Origin: Massilia antarctica
GTDB taxonomy: Bacteria > Pseudomonadota > Gammaproteobacteria > Burkholderiales > Burkholderiaceae_D
DNA length: 64,000 nt
Direction: 5' to 3'
Assembly (NCBI RefSeq): GCF_015689335.1
Contig: NZ_CP065053.1
Span: forward strand, 2,418,001 to 2,482,000
The notes under the pieces are model-generated. The model saw only the letters and a program-made list of their open reading frames with translations, ran no database searches and was not told the origin of the DNA. Positions 63,555 to 64,000 of the stretch are shown here, piece by piece. How positions within the stretch are numbered: the stretch's first letter is position 1; each line of letters opens with the position of its first letter. The position numbers and the translations under genes are program-made.

Positions 63555-64000
63555 TTACCAGGACGATTGGTTCTTTGGGAGATCGTTGTTCGGATCGTAG
63601 ACGTTGATGGCATCGGCGCCGGTCAGCGCGTCAGTGTAGATGACAAGATTCTCTCCGCCGGTGATCGCGGAATTGAACAGGATTCCCTTTGCGTCGGCAG
63701 CAAGGACCTGATCGCCGATGACCCAGGATGGGGGTTCAATGCCTTGGTTGAAATGCATGTTCCGCCAGTCGCAGTAAAAATCTTGCCAGAGCGCGTCCCA
63801 GCCGCTGGTAAAGCCGCCGCGGAAGTCCACGATGGCGTTGATGCTTACGTTATAGCTGACCATGAGCCCGGGCGGCAGGAGCGCATCGAGCTGCTGGTAC
63901 TCGGCTAGGGCGGTCTCCAGCTCCAGTGACAGGTAGAGCGCATTGACACCAGGCCGGTTGGCGCGCCCGCCATAGGCGCCGGCACCGGCCCCCGAGGTCG
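63555..64000 (-). CDS. RES-domain protein, C-terminal part (runs off the window)
   Basis: The minus-strand frame is open from the right edge of the window to a stop at 63555-63557 and gives at least 148 residues. GGRANRPGVNALYLSLELETA and the terminal TDALTGADAINVYDPNNDLP are typical of the RES domain, an NAD-phosphorylase/ADP-ribosyltransferase-like toxin fold. The start and any Xre-type antitoxin gene would lie beyond the window, upstream on the minus strand. An ATG at 63863 is internal, not the true start. Confidence 0.8.
   Translation of the reverse strand, partial: TSGAGAGAYGGRANRPGVNALYLSLELETALAEYQQLDALLPPGLMVSYNVSINAIVDFRGGFTSGWDALWQDFYCDWRNMHFNQGIEPPSWVIGDQVLAADAKGILFNSAITGGENLVIYTDALTGADAINVYDPNNDLPKNQSSW

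Overview
The window looks like a chromosomal segment of a GC-rich betaproteobacterium of the Oxalobacteraceae (Massilia/Duganella/Janthinobacterium type). This is inferred from protein sequences and gene order, not from a marker gene. A backbone that I remember as typical of Burkholderiales runs through it: the DUF3683 FAD/Fe-S oxidoreductase, HIT and DUF971 genes, then ubiE, a Tim44-domain gene, ubiJ, ubiB, fmdB-like, DUF502, aspS and nudB, then an EEP nuclease gene, clsB, hslR, a TetR gene and a beta-oxidation operon. Accessory blocks break this backbone.

Region by region. 1-3650 is a scarred accessory region. A complete ISL3-type insertion sequence (65-1635) with 30-bp inverted repeats and an 8-bp target duplication splits an unknown reading frame. 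It is followed by a small unknown gene, a YD-repeat (mini-Rhs-like) gene whose signal peptide is out of frame, an orphan 94-codon ORF, and a perfect 48-bp palindrome inside a duplication of about 101 bp that copies the tail of hprK. 3620-8753 holds hprK, ptsN, queF, ilvA and a YqaA-like membrane protein. 9101-13286 has a TonB-dependent receptor divergent from a LytS/LytTR two-component pair. 13518-18378 is the DUF3683 oxidoreductase, HIT and DUF971 operon. 18510-20030 holds two unrecognised minus-strand genes.

20058-30108 is a complete glycerol / glycerol-3-phosphate locus: glpR, then divergently glpD, a GlpSTPQUV-type ABC importer and glpK. Its two ATPase subunits carry complementary motif defects, predicting one working and one degenerate ATP site. 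30215-39046 returns to the backbone (ubiquinone genes, a parvulin-like lipoprotein, aspS, nudB). 39072-41640 carries a four-module RTX-like protein and the decayed remains of another module. 41898-52308 is an organosulfur locus. A serine acetyltransferase gene stands at its left end. One shared divergent promoter region (47767-47975) serves a sulfone-type arm (SfnB-like and DszA/NtaA-like flavin monooxygenases plus a Met-type ABC importer) and an alkanesulfonate arm (ssuE, ssuA, ssuD, ssuC, ssuB). 53210-55583 is EEP nuclease, clsB and hslR. 55832-63519 is a TetR regulator and a fatty-acid beta-oxidation cluster. The window ends in a partial RES-domain gene.

At least five copies of an intergenic palindromic repeat of about 80-100 bp (cores of the type CCCGCGCAGGCGGG and CAAGTTCG) lie between genes. 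I saw no rRNA, tRNA or CRISPR array.
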